From Agrobacterium vitis (lineage in GTDB: Bacteria > Pseudomonadota > Alphaproteobacteria > Rhizobiales > Rhizobiaceae): a stretch of DNA of 64,000 bases. The position numbers and the translations under genes are program-made. The stretch is taken from the NCBI RefSeq assembly GCF_013426735.1, contig NZ_AP023272.1:1718501-1782500 (forward strand). Direction: 5' to 3'. Of the stretch, positions 16,386 to 24,765 are shown one piece after another; positions within the stretch are counted from its first letter, which is position 1, and each line of letters starts with the position of its first letter. A model generated the notes under the pieces. It was not told where the DNA came from. It searched no databases and saw nothing but the letters and a program-made list of their open reading frames with translations.

Positions 16386-16663
16386 AAAAGCTCGTCGTTC
16401 CCGTGGAGATCCCTGTCGATCAGCTGGCCGATGCCGTCGGTCCGTTGGTGATCAAGGCCCTGCGGGCGGCAGAGCGCGAGGACGAGGCGGCCGTTCTGCG
16501 CCGCCCTCCTATCCAGGCATTGATCCAGGCGGGCCGCACACTCTGGCACGCTCTTAACCGGTACGAAGCCAGCGAAGGCACACGCGATGAAAGACGCGCG
16601 CTGAACGCCCTCCTGGCGGCCTCAAAGGGCGTTCGAAACGCCGTCAAAACCATCAGGGATTAG
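16382..16663 (+). CDS. Small early phage protein (93 aa)
   Basis: A 93-residue helical protein beginning MKKLVVPVEIPVDQLADAV. GGAG precedes the ATG, which overlaps the upstream stop. The next gene starts five bases after its stop. No family recognised. Confidence 0.6.
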   Translation: MKKLVVPVEIPVDQLADAVGPLVIKALRAAEREDEAAVLRRPPIQALIQAGRTLWHALNRYEASEGTRDERRALNALLAASKGVRNAVKTIRD

Positions 16664-16667
16664 CAAC

Positions 16668-17321
16668 ATGGAAGCGATTATTCTCGAAGAAACCAGCGAT
16701 GACGGGATCACCATCATCAACGGCCGGCCGTTCATGGAAGATGCCAAGGGCAATCTTCTGCCGACCGCCAATATCAAGCCGGAAGACAAATTGCAGGACG
16801 AGACCGTCCGCAAGATCATGAAATATGCCATCGAGCTTTCAGCCCGGATTGCACGGTTTCGCGGGCATACGGTGGCCGACCTCGGCGCGTTCGATGCGCT
16901 GCTGGCCCAGGAATACGGGGCGAAGATTGGTGGGCAGAAGGGCAATCGGACCTACCAGACAGTCGATGGCAAGATGAAAGTCGTGGTGCAGGTATCTGAC
17001 CAGATCAGCTTCGGCCCGCAGCTTCAGATCGCCAAGGGCTTGATCGACGAATGCCTGACGGAATGGTCGGCCGAAAGCCGGCCGGAAATCCAGGCTATTG
17101 TGACGCGCGCCTTCAATACCGACAAGGAAGGCCAAATCAACAAATCGGAGCTGTTCATGCTTCTGCGCCTCGACATTGAAGATCAGCGCTGGAAGCGGGC
17201 GATGGAGGCGATCCGCAACTCGATCACGGTGACCGGGTCCAAGGAATATGTGCGGTTCTACACGCGCCAGAGTGCGGCCGATGGCTGGCAGGCGGTGACG
17301 ATCGATCTGGCGAAGGTGTGA
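16668..17321 (+). CDS. DUF3164 family phage protein
   Basis: A 217-residue protein of the DUF3164 family found in the early region of Mu-like phages. The N-terminus (GRPFMEDAKGNLLP) and the segment YQTVDGKMKVVVQVSDQISFGPQLQ are typical, as is the NKSELFMLLRLDIEDQRW helix followed by a strand with KEYVRFY. Its biochemical role is not known. It lies between small early genes and gemA, as in related phages. Confidence 0.88.
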   Translation: MEAIILEETSDDGITIINGRPFMEDAKGNLLPTANIKPEDKLQDETVRKIMKYAIELSARIARFRGHTVADLGAFDALLAQEYGAKIGGQKGNRTYQTVDGKMKVVVQVSDQISFGPQLQIAKGLIDECLTEWSAESRPEIQAIVTRAFNTDKEGQINKSELFMLLRLDIEDQRWKRAMEAIRNSITVTGSKEYVRFYTRQSAADGWQAVTIDLAKV

Positions 17322-17332
17322 GGAGAATAGCG

Positions 17333-17569
17333 ATGATGGCTCTTTATACAAAGCTGAAGGGTGAAAAGACTTGCCCGGTCTGCGGTCAGCCCGCCATGCC
17401 CGTTACCGAACAGCAGGAACGTATGCTGTTGGTGCGCTATGAATGCGGGGCGACCTTCGGGGTGAGCGGCATCCTCAATGTCATCAACGCTAACGAGCCA
17501 TGCCCGACGCCGTCGCAGGTCGCGGCGGCCCATTTGATGGTGGAAGCGGATTTAGCGGGGGCGGCATGA
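17333..17569 (+). CDS. Small zinc-ribbon-like phage protein
   Basis: A 78-residue protein with CPVCGQPAMP near the N-terminus and two later cysteines, a possible zinc site. AGGAGA precedes two adjacent ATG codons at 17333 and 17336. An in-frame GTG at 17318 overlaps the upstream stop but lacks its own ribosome site. Its stop overlaps the gemA start. No family recognised. Confidence 0.6.
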   Translation: MMALYTKLKGEKTCPVCGQPAMPVTEQQERMLLVRYECGATFGVSGILNVINANEPCPTPSQVAAAHLMVEADLAGAA

Positions 17570-18219
17570 CCTCCTCCATCGCCGCCATTCACGTCGCCAA
17601 GAAGCAGCTCGGCCTGGATGAGGACACCTACCGGGCCAAGCTCAAAAACATCACCGGCAAGCCATCCGCCAAAGACATGACCGAGGCCGAGCGCCAGAAG
17701 GTGCTGAAGGTGTTCCGGGGTGAAGGGTTTGCTCCGGCTCCGGCCGCAGCAGGCAGGCGCAAGCCGCTCGCCGGCCGGTATGCAAAGAAGCTCCAGGCGT
17801 TGTGGATCGCCGCCTGGAACCTCGGTATCGTCGAGAACAGGGACGATAAAGCCCTGATCGCCTTCGTGACCCGGCAGACCGGATTGGATCATGTCCGGTT
17901 TCTGCACCATGCCGACGATGCGAAATCCGCCATCGAGGGTCTGAAACGTTGGCTCTCTCGCGAGGCCGGCGTCGGTTTCGGAAATACCAATGGGTATGAT
18001 TGGCTGGCCAGCGACGGGGCAAAGATCGCCTGGGCGCAGTGGAAGATCCTGCATCCCAGCTGCAGCCTCATGGTTCGCCAGGGCTTTGATGCCGAGGTTA
18101 TCGCCATTGCCGGTGAACAGGTGAGCTGGATCGGCGATCTCAAGGCAAGCCACTGGCAGATGGTGATGAATGCACTGGGCCAGCGCATCCGGCATCGAGG
18201 AGACCAGGTCTGTGGCTGA
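17566..18219 (+). CDS. gemA: GemA-like (Mu gp16) regulatory protein
   Basis: A 217-residue protein of the gp16/GemA family. The N-terminal IAAIHVAKKQLGLDEDTYR followed by TGKPSAKDMTEAERQKVL is the family hallmark, and a KLQALWIAAWNLGIV segment follows. In Mu, GemA modulates host gene expression and DNA gyrase-related functions. The ATG at 17566 overlaps the previous stop; 22 upstream codons are open but glycine-rich and unlikely. It is directly followed by mor, as in Mu. Confidence 0.88.
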   Translation: MTSSIAAIHVAKKQLGLDEDTYRAKLKNITGKPSAKDMTEAERQKVLKVFRGEGFAPAPAAAGRRKPLAGRYAKKLQALWIAAWNLGIVENRDDKALIAFVTRQTGLDHVRFLHHADDAKSAIEGLKRWLSREAGVGFGNTNGYDWLASDGAKIAWAQWKILHPSCSLMVRQGFDAEVIAIAGEQVSWIGDLKASHWQMVMNALGQRIRHRGDQVCG

Positions 18220-18571
18220 GATCTGCGTCCCCGCCCATATCCAGCCCTATGTGACGGCGATCGGTATCGAGAAGACCGTCCAGTTCCTGTTGGCCTTTGG
18301 CGGCTCCTACGTCTATCTCTCGGAAAACCCGCAGGATCGTTCGCCGGTGGCGCGGGCGATCGGCAAGGTAGCGGCAATTGAACTTGCCCGACATGTCGGC
18401 CCCGGTGGGTTCCGCTGCCCGACTGGAAAGCCCTTTATTGCCGCCCATTTAAAGTATAATAAGGGCTTCACCACCAACGACATCGCCCGGGAACTTCACA
18501 CCACCGATGTCACCATTCGCAACTGGCTTAAAGCCGGCGAAAGCTCTCAACTCGACCTTTTCGGCCTCTGA
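18212..18571 (+). CDS. mor: Mor/C-family transcription activator
   Basis: A 119-residue protein of the Mor family. A dimerisation segment with GGSYVYLSEN (the conserved Gly-Gly and beta strand) is followed by an HTH (FTTNDIARELHTTDVTIRNW). Mor and C of Mu activate middle and late promoters by binding dyads next to a poor -35 site. GAGGAG precedes a GTG at 18212, which overlaps the gemA stop; an ATG at 18170 is an alternative. Only one Mor/C gene is present, so it probably serves both middle and late roles. A dyad repeat begins right after its stop. Confidence 0.86.
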   Translation: MAEICVPAHIQPYVTAIGIEKTVQFLLAFGGSYVYLSENPQDRSPVARAIGKVAAIELARHVGPGGFRCPTGKPFIAAHLKYNKGFTTNDIARELHTTDVTIRNWLKAGESSQLDLFGL

Positions 18572-18596
18572 CCCGCAAACCCTTGCGGCTGTTTTG
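18572..18596 (+). promoter_or_regulatory. Late-control repeat R1 (before lysis genes)
   Basis: CCGCAA and TTGCGG form a perfect dyad around ACCC (18573-18588), followed by CTGTTTTG. The 25-bp unit recurs at 26787 and 37417 with three variable positions. It could be an activator site, or a terminator ending the early operon; the dyad plus short T-run fits either. Confidence 0.6.
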
Positions 18597-18633
18597 ATGC
18601 GCCCATAACGATCAGAATCGTCCTCAGCAAAGC

Positions 18634-18655
18634 CGGTCTTGCCCGGCTGTTTTCT
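18634..18655 (+). terminator. Possible intrinsic terminator before the endolysin gene
   Basis: AGCCGG and CCGGCT pair around TCTTGC and are followed by GTTTTC. The stem is short, so termination may be partial. It lies between repeat R1 and the endolysin start. Confidence 0.4.
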
Positions 18656-18671
18656 TATGCTGGGAACGATC

Positions 18672-19178
18672 ATGACCAATTGGCCTCAACAGTCTGCCGC
18701 TGCCGATTTCTACGGCAAGAACCTCAAAATCTCCAAAGGCGTTGCCGGACCTGATCCGGCTTGGGAAAGGGCAAGCCTGGTCCTTGTTCCAATCCCGTGG
18801 AAGGCCGTAGCGGCCTGGGACAAAACCATCCCGCTTAAATCGTTCCGCGTCCACACCAAGGTCGCTGGCAGCCTCGGCCGCGTCCTCGGCAATATCTGGG
18901 ATGTGTTCGGCAAGTCCCAGAAGACCATTGAAGCCAAGAACCTGCATCTGATCGGTGGTGGCTATAACTGGCGGCTGATGCGAGGCAAGGCCGCTTTGTC
19001 CATGCATGCCTATGGCTGCGCGGTTGATGTGGACCCGACACACAATGCGCTTGGCGATCCGACACCGGACATGGACCCGCGTGTTGTCGAAGCCTTTGAA
19101 GCAGAGGACTGGATCTGGGGCGGCCGCTGGTCGCCGCAGCGCCGCGACGGCATGCATTTTCAGGCGGCGATCGTATGA
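18672..19178 (+). CDS. Endolysin, M15-family peptidase
   Basis: A 168-residue protein. The C-terminal half has the M15 zinc-site motifs SMHAYGCAVDVD (His and Asp ligands) and GMHFQ (second His), as in phage L-alanyl-D-glutamate peptidases. It should cut peptidoglycan cross-links at lysis. No signal peptide is visible, so release needs a holin. GGGAACG precedes the ATG at 18672; an ATG five codons upstream is possible. It is the first gene after repeat R1, the position of lys in Mu. Confidence 0.85.
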   Translation: MTNWPQQSAAADFYGKNLKISKGVAGPDPAWERASLVLVPIPWKAVAAWDKTIPLKSFRVHTKVAGSLGRVLGNIWDVFGKSQKTIEAKNLHLIGGGYNWRLMRGKAALSMHAYGCAVDVDPTHNALGDPTPDMDPRVVEAFEAEDWIWGGRWSPQRRDGMHFQAAIV

Positions 19179-19351
19179 AGATCAGCCTCAAACGCAAGAT
19201 CGGGATGTCAGTGCTGTTTGTCGCCGTCTACCTGCTTGTTTCCGTCGCCTCAGGTTGGATCATTGGTCCCGGCTTTTTGCACGCGGTTGCCTGCGGTTTG
19301 CTGGCCATCCCCTTCGCCTGGATGGTCAGCCAGACATGGAGTGACGACTGA
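19175..19351 (+). CDS. Small membrane protein, holin-like (58 aa)
   Basis: A 58-residue protein with a basic N-terminus (MKISLKRKIG) and two hydrophobic helices. It overlaps both the endolysin gene and the next membrane gene by a few bases. Size, topology and position fit a holin or antiholin, but sequence alone cannot prove it. Confidence 0.6.
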   Translation: MKISLKRKIGMSVLFVAVYLLVSVASGWIIGPGFLHAVACGLLAIPFAWMVSQTWSDD

Positions 19352-19623
19352 TGCAAAAGCCGTCCTACACCACGTCCAAGCAATGGCTCTGGTGTTCCGG
19401 TGCCTTGGCCTGGACTGTCATCCTGGCACTGACCGTCGCCGCTTGCCTTGGCTCTGACCAGGCCGTGGCGTTCGGCAATGTCACCGTGCCAAGCATGGTC
19501 GGCCTGATTGTTGCGCTGCTGGGTGTGCATCGCGCCTTCGGCTCTCTCGACATGCGGGCAATGACGCGGGGACCAAAACAGGATCCGCCTTGTCTTGAGC
19601 CTCCCGCCGGAGGTCCGTCATGA
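19351..19623 (+). CDS. Small membrane protein, holin-like (90 aa)
   Basis: A 90-residue protein with two transmembrane helices (WTVILALTVAACLG and VPSMVGLIVALLGVH) and a polar, proline-rich tail. It starts on the last base of the preceding stop. This and the previous gene are the two holin candidates; which one forms the hole is unknown. Confidence 0.6.
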   Translation: MQKPSYTTSKQWLWCSGALAWTVILALTVAACLGSDQAVAFGNVTVPSMVGLIVALLGVHRAFGSLDMRAMTRGPKQDPPCLEPPAGGPS

Positions 19624-19973
19624 GCCGTTACGTTATCGCCGGTCTGGCTGCCCTTGCGGTTCTTGCCGCCATCATCTGGGGCGGGGTGGCCGCGATCGGC
19701 AAGATCGACGGGATGATCGACAAGGCCGCCAGCACGGCCCGCAGCGAGCGCGATGCTTACTGGAAAGGCGAGATCGAGACATTGAACGCCCAGGCCCAGG
19801 CCAAGATTGCCGAGACCCTCAAGCAAACCATGGCAGCGCAGGACGCCGCCCGTGATCAGATCGAGGCCGCCAATCAGCGCGCCGATGCACTGGAGAAACA
19901 GAATGCGTCTCTGCCGGATGATGGCACTGGTGGCATTGGCCGCGACCGCGTCCGGCTGCTCAACCAACGCTGA
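19620..19973 (+). CDS. Rz-like inner-membrane spanin
   Basis: A 117-residue protein with one N-terminal transmembrane helix (AGLAALAVLAAIIWGG) and a long Ala/Gln/Glu-rich coiled coil, the layout of i-spanins. It should span the periplasm with Rz1 and fuse the membranes at the last step of lysis. GGAGG precedes the ATG. The Rz1 gene starts inside it in another frame. Confidence 0.82.
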   Translation: MSRYVIAGLAALAVLAAIIWGGVAAIGKIDGMIDKAASTARSERDAYWKGEIETLNAQAQAKIAETLKQTMAAQDAARDQIEAANQRADALEKQNASLPDDGTGGIGRDRVRLLNQR

Positions 19974-20178
19974 AACCCCGCCCGTGGTTAAGACCGTTTA
20001 TGTCGAGCGTGACGTTCCCGCCGCCGCCAAGTTGCCGTGCGATCCTCCGGTTCCACTGCCAGATCGAAGGCTGAGCGAGCCGGAAAGCGCATCCTATTGG
20101 GGCACGGACAGGACGGCTCTCAGGGCCTGCGAAGCGCGCCGGGCTGCCGCTGTTTCGGGGGGAACCCATGCTCAGTAA
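19903..20178 (+). CDS. Rz1-like outer-membrane spanin lipoprotein
   Basis: A 91-residue protein starting MRLCRMMALV, with a lipoprotein signal ending in the lipobox ATASGC, so the mature Cys is near residue 17. The mature part is proline-rich (DPPVPLPDRR), as in o-spanins. It overlaps the 3' end of the Rz gene by 71 bases in another frame, the arrangement known from lambda and many phages. It overlaps the start of the next gene by 11 bases. Confidence 0.8.
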   Translation: MRLCRMMALVALAATASGCSTNAETPPVVKTVYVERDVPAAAKLPCDPPVPLPDRRLSEPESASYWGTDRTALRACEARRAAAVSGGTHAQ

Positions 20179-20386
20179 CCTTCATTTCGAACTGGCCGAG
20201 GAGCGGGTTGAACAGGAGCGTGACGCCAAGGTGGCAGCGGCCCGCGCCGACCTGAAGAAGGCAGGGGCAGCGGAATGCCTGGATTGCGGGCATGCCATTC
20301 CGCAGGCGCGCCGATTTGCCTATCCATCCGCCATCCGGTGCTTCGACTGCCAGGTATCGATAGAGCGCGAGGTCTATTGCCGATGA
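20168..20386 (+). CDS. TraR/DksA-type zinc-finger protein
   Basis: A 72-residue protein with the C4 zinc finger of the TraR/DksA family: CLDCG, then RRFAYPSAIRCFDC. The helical N-terminus is short, as in phage and plasmid TraR. TraR-like proteins bind the secondary channel of RNA polymerase and mimic DksA with ppGpp. GGGGGG precedes the ATG; it sits between the spanins and the packaging genes, as in other Mu-like phages. Confidence 0.88.
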   Translation: MLSNLHFELAEERVEQERDAKVAAARADLKKAGAAECLDCGHAIPQARRFAYPSAIRCFDCQVSIEREVYCR

Positions 20387-20766
20387 TCCTCGATATGACA
20401 GCCATCGGCGTTCTGATCTCGTTGGCGCTCAACAGCATCAACCTGCTCACGCAGTTTCGCACCATGATGTCGACCGGTGAGAAGAAGCTCGAAGAACGCA
20501 TGGTGAAAGCGGAAGCCAAGCTGGTTGAATACGACCGGCGTATCCAGTCGCTTGAGAGCGAGCTGAAGCACCTTCCCGATCGCGGCACGACCCATCGCCT
20601 CGAACTGTCGATGGCGGAAATCGCCGGGCGTCTCAACACGATCGAAGTCGCACAAGCGGGCCGATTTTCGGCCATGGAGCAAAAACTAGCCCCCATCCAG
20701 GCGATGGGCGAGCGGCTGAACGAAGTCCTTTTGGAGCAAGCAAAGAATGAACAGCATCGCGGTTGA
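20383..20766 (+). CDS. DUF2730-like membrane/coiled-coil protein
   Basis: A 127-residue protein with one N-terminal hydrophobic helix (AIGVLISLALNSINLL) and a coiled coil (KKLEERMVKAEAKLVEYDRR). This fits the DUF2730 family found beside the terminase genes in Mu-like phages. Function unknown. It overlaps both neighbours. Confidence 0.75.
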   Translation: MILDMTAIGVLISLALNSINLLTQFRTMMSTGEKKLEERMVKAEAKLVEYDRRIQSLESELKHLPDRGTTHRLELSMAEIAGRLNTIEVAQAGRFSAMEQKLAPIQAMGERLNEVLLEQAKNEQHRG

Positions 20767-21064
20767 CTATGAAAAGCTGACCAGGGAGAAAGCCCGTTTG
20801 GTCATTCTCCAGGAGCTGGCAAAGCAGCAAAGCGAAAGCCTTTCGTCTGCTTTGCTGGCTCCGGCATTGCGCCTGAATGCGATCTATCAGGATCGGCCCT
20901 GGCTCAACCAGCAGATCGAATATCTGCGGAACCTGGGGGCGCTGACCGTCATCGATATCGATGACGAGATCAAGCTCGCCACCCTGTCCGACCATGGCAA
21001 GCGGCACCTGGATCGTGAAATCACCATCGAGGGCGTTGCGCGCCCGCGTCGGCCGGGGATCTGA
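20747..21064 (+). CDS. Phage winged-helix protein (VpaChn25_0724-like)
   Basis: A 105-residue protein that looks like a small winged helix: EKARLVILQELAKQQ, then PWLNQQIEYLRNLGALTV. The same gene type lies just before the small terminase in many Mu-like phages. GGAG precedes the ATG. It may be regulatory; no direct evidence. Confidence 0.75.
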   Translation: MNSIAVDYEKLTREKARLVILQELAKQQSESLSSALLAPALRLNAIYQDRPWLNQQIEYLRNLGALTVIDIDDEIKLATLSDHGKRHLDREITIEGVARPRRPGI

Positions 21065-21066
21065 TC

Positions 21067-21657
21067 ATGGGGCGCGGACGCTTAAGTGGCATCGAACTGT
21101 TGCCGGAAGAATGCGGACCGATCGTTGCCTGGGCATCCGACGCCCTGCAGGACCGCGACCGAACGCAGACTGACCTTTATAAGGAGTTCGTCTCCAAGCT
21201 TCAGGCGCTCGATCGGGAATATCGCGGCGAGCTGGAGATCTGTATCCCGTCCTTCAGCTCTTTCAATCGGTACTCCGTGCGCCTGGCATCGATGACCCGA
21301 CGGCTGGATGAGACCCGCGAGATCGCCACGGCAATTGCCGGCAAGTTCGACGCGCAGTCCAGCGACGATCTGACCTTGATCGCGGCCGAAGCCATCAAGA
21401 CGCTGATCTTCGAACTGCTCACCAGCAAGGGCGAAAGCGGTATCGATCCGAAGGGCGCGATGGCTCTGGCCAATGCGCTTCGCGCCTCCACCCAGGCGCA
21501 AACCGTGTCTTCGGATCGCCGGCGCAAGGTCGAAGCTGATTTCGCCGAAAAGGCGAAAGCCGCCGTTGCAAATGTCGCCAAGGCAAGGGGGCTGACCTCC
21601 GACACGACGGACGCGATCCTGGCGCAGATCCTGGGCGTTGAAAAGGATCGGCCATGA
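21067..21657 (+). CDS. DUF3486 protein, likely small terminase subunit
   Basis: A 196-residue protein of the DUF3486 family (Mu gp27). An N-terminal HTH-like part with YKEFVSKLQALDREYRGEL and FSSFNRYSVRL is followed by a helical C-terminus. Its place directly before the large terminase, with overlapping stop and start, supports the packaging role. Confidence 0.86.
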   Translation: MGRGRLSGIELLPEECGPIVAWASDALQDRDRTQTDLYKEFVSKLQALDREYRGELEICIPSFSSFNRYSVRLASMTRRLDETREIATAIAGKFDAQSSDDLTLIAAEAIKTLIFELLTSKGESGIDPKGAMALANALRASTQAQTVSSDRRRKVEADFAEKAKAAVANVAKARGLTSDTTDAILAQILGVEKDRP

Positions 21658-23288
21658 GCGGTCCGATTACCAAGGAGGAGTGGGCGAATGCCCGTCGCCT
21701 TTCCACCGACGAAATGCAGAACGTTATTTCATCAGTCGGATTGCCGAAGGCGCTCCTTGGATACCAGCAGCGCGTGGTCTCGCTGCTGGAAAGCGCTGGC
21801 GTCGAGGTTCTGTTTGTCGAAAAGTCTCGCCGTATTGGCCTGACATGGGGCTTTGCCGCCTATGCCGTGCTGCGGGCCGCTCGCGAGAAAAAAGCGGGCG
21901 GCATGGATGTCATGTACATCTCCTACGCCCAGGATATGACCCGCGAGTTTATCGACGCCTGCGCTATGTGGGCTCGGGCCTTTTCGCATGCGGCCATGGA
22001 GGTGGAAGAAACCTTCTTTGAAGACAAATCGCCTGACGGTGACAAGTCAATCCAGGCTTTCCGGATCCGCTTTGCTTCCGGCTTCGAGATCATGGCGCTG
22101 TCTTCCGCGCCACGCACCCTTCGCGGCAAGCAGGGCGTGGTGATGATCGACGAGGCCGCCTTTGTCGATAAACTTGCCGAGCTGCTGAAGGCGGCGATGG
22201 CCTTCCTGATGTGGGGCGGCCAGGTCGTCGTCTGCTCGACCCACAATGGGTTTGAAAACGAGTTCAACACCCAGATCCAGGATATCCATGCGGGCAAGCT
22301 GCCCTATGAGCATATCAAGATCGATCTCGATACGGCGCTGAAGGAAGGGCTTTACGAGCGCATCTGCTTTGTCACTCGCAAGACCTGGTCGCCGGAGACC
22401 GAGGCTGAGTGGCGCGAAAAGATCATCAAGTTCTATGCGGCCGGCGCTGACGAGGAATTGTTCTGCATTCCCTCGCAGTCAGCCGGTGCCTATCTGTCGC
22501 GTGCGCTGATCGAGGCTCGGATGAACCCGGCAGTGCCGATTATCCGCTGGATGCCTCCGAAGGGCTTTGTCGATTGGCCGGAGCATGTCCGCAAAGCTGA
22601 GGCGCTGGCCTTCTGCCAGGAACACCTGAAACCCGTTCTGGATCAGGTCGAACGCTCTTTTCGTTCCTGCCTGGGCCAGGACTTCGCACGAAACGGCGAC
22701 CTGTCCGTCGTGCATCCGATGCTGGTGACCACCAACCTGCAACGCCTGACACCGTTTATTCTGGAAATGCGGGATGTGCCTTTCGAGACCCAGAAGGAGA
22801 TCCTGTTCTTCATCATTGACGGATTGCCTCGGTTTTTCCATGCCGCGCTCGATGCGGGCGGCAATGGTGCCTATCTGGCGGAAGCCGCGCGCCAGAAGCT
22901 CGGTCCGTCCTTGGTGTCGGAAATTAAGTTCAGTCTGGATTGGTACATGCTGAACATGCCCAAGCTGAAGGACGCTTTCGAGAACGGCTATATCGAGTTG
23001 CCACGCGACGATGACACGATGGGCGATTATCGCCTGATCCAGATGACGCGCGGCGTGGCGAAGGTTCCCGACAATGTCCACACGGTCGGCTCGGATGGCC
23101 ATAAGCGCCACGGCGACAGCGCGATTGCAGGCGCTCTCGCCTATTTCGCATCCAACCAGGACACCGGGCCGATCGGTGGCGAGGCGGTTGGCGGCAACAA
23201 AGACAGTACCCACCAATTGGCTGACTTCGTCAAAGCAATGACCGGGGCCTCCCTGGGTGAGAGCCTGACCAATTTTTTGAGGATGTGA
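21654..23288 (+). CDS. Terminase large subunit (Mu gp28-like)
   Basis: A 544-residue packaging motor. The ATPase part shows an EKSRRIGLTWG P-loop-like motif near residues 59-69 and a Walker B GVVMIDEAAF near 162-171. The nuclease half begins around GQDFARNGD (about 344) with later acidic residues. It overlaps the small subunit gene and is followed one base later by the portal gene. In Mu this enzyme cuts host-flanked genomes during headful packaging. Confidence 0.93.
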   Translation: MSGPITKEEWANARRLSTDEMQNVISSVGLPKALLGYQQRVVSLLESAGVEVLFVEKSRRIGLTWGFAAYAVLRAAREKKAGGMDVMYISYAQDMTREFIDACAMWARAFSHAAMEVEETFFEDKSPDGDKSIQAFRIRFASGFEIMALSSAPRTLRGKQGVVMIDEAAFVDKLAELLKAAMAFLMWGGQVVVCSTHNGFENEFNTQIQDIHAGKLPYEHIKIDLDTALKEGLYERICFVTRKTWSPETEAEWREKIIKFYAAGADEELFCIPSQSAGAYLSRALIEARMNPAVPIIRWMPPKGFVDWPEHVRKAEALAFCQEHLKPVLDQVERSFRSCLGQDFARNGDLSVVHPMLVTTNLQRLTPFILEMRDVPFETQKEILFFIIDGLPRFFHAALDAGGNGAYLAEAARQKLGPSLVSEIKFSLDWYMLNMPKLKDAFENGYIELPRDDDTMGDYRLIQMTRGVAKVPDNVHTVGSDGHKRHGDSAIAGALAYFASNQDTGPIGGEAVGGNKDSTHQLADFVKAMTGASLGESLTNFLRM

Positions 23289-23289
23289 G

Positions 23290-24765
23290 ATGGCCAAGCC
23301 TGACGTCGCGGAAATCGCAACCATACAGTCGGATCCGTTCGTTCCGATCTATCAGACGACCATGCAGCCGACCGACGAAGTGCTTGTCTCGCGCGGCGGT
23401 GCATCGGCCTACAAGGTCTATGATGAAATCCGGCGTGACCCGCATGCCTTCGCCGTTCTGCAGAAGCGGAAGCTGGAAGTCGTCAGCCGGGAGTGGGACG
23501 TGTTTCCGGCCTCGGAGCGGCGCATCGACAAGAAGATCGCGGACGAGGTCAAGCAGTGGTCGAAGGCGATCAACTTTGACCGACTGACCAAGGGGCTTAT
23601 GGGCGCAGTGCTGAAAGGCTTTGCAGTCGGCGAAACGATCTGGACGAACGATGGGGGGCGGTGGACGCCAGCCGCGATCAAGATCAAGAAACAGCGCCGG
23701 TTCCGGTTCGACATGGACAGTCAGTTGCGGATGTTGACCCGCTCGGCTCCGGCCGATGGCGTTGAGGTGCCTGACCGCAAGTTCATCGTCCACAGGCATT
23801 CTGTCGATGACGACGATGACGATCCCTATGGCATCGGCATCGGGTCCGTGCTGTTCTGGCCTGCCTGGTTCAAGCGGCAGGTGCTCGCCAACTGGCTCCA
23901 GGCGACCCGTAAACATGCCGCGCCGACCACACTCGGGCAGTATCAGGGAGCTTTCGACAAGACCAAACAAGACCAGCTTGCGGCCGTCTTTGCTGCCATG
24001 CAAGGATCCGACAGCCTGGTCTTTCCCGAGAATGTGAAAGTGGAGCTGCTTGAGGCAAAAAGCACCGGCGACCCGTTCAGCAGCATTGCCCGCTATCTGG
24101 ACGAGTTGATGAGCGAGGCCGTGCTTGGCGAGACACTCAGCACCAATTCTGGCGAGCGCGGCGCTCGTTCACTCGGGGATATTCACAACGAAGTCCGGGT
24201 TGCGATCGCCAAGGCTGACGCTGATCTTGTGTGCCAGACCTACAGGGATAGTGCGGTTTCCTGGTATGTTGCGATCAACTATCCCGGTGAAGCCGTACCG
24301 GATATCTGGCGCGATTTTTCAGAAGCTGAGGATCTGAACGACAAGGTCAGCCGGGACAAGTCGATTTATGACATGGGCTATAAGCCGGCGTCCGTCGATT
24401 ACATCAATGAGACCTATGGCGGCGAGTGGGTTGAGCGGCAAGTGCAGTCGGCCGATCCGAACAAGCCGGAGCCAAAGCCCGGGGCAACGGCAGGGCTGGC
24501 ATTCATCGATCCGGTACGGCCGCAAACGCAGACAGAACAGACAGTCGGTGCCCTGTCGCAGCAGATGGGCGAGCTTGGCCGACCGGTCATCGAGGCAATG
24601 ATCGAGGATGTCAGGGCGGCCTTCGCCGAGGCGGTGTCTTACGACGATCTCATGGAGCGGCTGGCGCGACTGTCCGGCGATCTTTCGGTGGACGAGCTGG
24701 CGCAACTGATGGCCCAGGGAAACCTGCTTGCCAATCTCGAAGGGCGGGCCAGCGCTGATGGCTGA
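23290..24765 (+). CDS. Portal protein (DUF935, Mu gp29-like)
   Basis: A 491-residue DUF935 portal protein. Typical segments are DPHAFAVLQKRKLEVVSREWDV near residue 50 (given in part), an LKGFAVGETIW strand, a DDPYGIGIGSVLFWPAWFK region and a GETLSTNSGERGARSLGDIH motif. It forms the dodecameric DNA gate of the capsid. Its stop overlaps the gp30 start. Confidence 0.93.
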   Translation: MAKPDVAEIATIQSDPFVPIYQTTMQPTDEVLVSRGGASAYKVYDEIRRDPHAFAVLQKRKLEVVSREWDVFPASERRIDKKIADEVKQWSKAINFDRLTKGLMGAVLKGFAVGETIWTNDGGRWTPAAIKIKKQRRFRFDMDSQLRMLTRSAPADGVEVPDRKFIVHRHSVDDDDDDPYGIGIGSVLFWPAWFKRQVLANWLQATRKHAAPTTLGQYQGAFDKTKQDQLAAVFAAMQGSDSLVFPENVKVELLEAKSTGDPFSSIARYLDELMSEAVLGETLSTNSGERGARSLGDIHNEVRVAIAKADADLVCQTYRDSAVSWYVAINYPGEAVPDIWRDFSEAEDLNDKVSRDKSIYDMGYKPASVDYINETYGGEWVERQVQSADPNKPEPKPGATAGLAFIDPVRPQTQTEQTVGALSQQMGELGRPVIEAMIEDVRAAFAEAVSYDDLMERLARLSGDLSVDELAQLMAQGNLLANLEGRASADG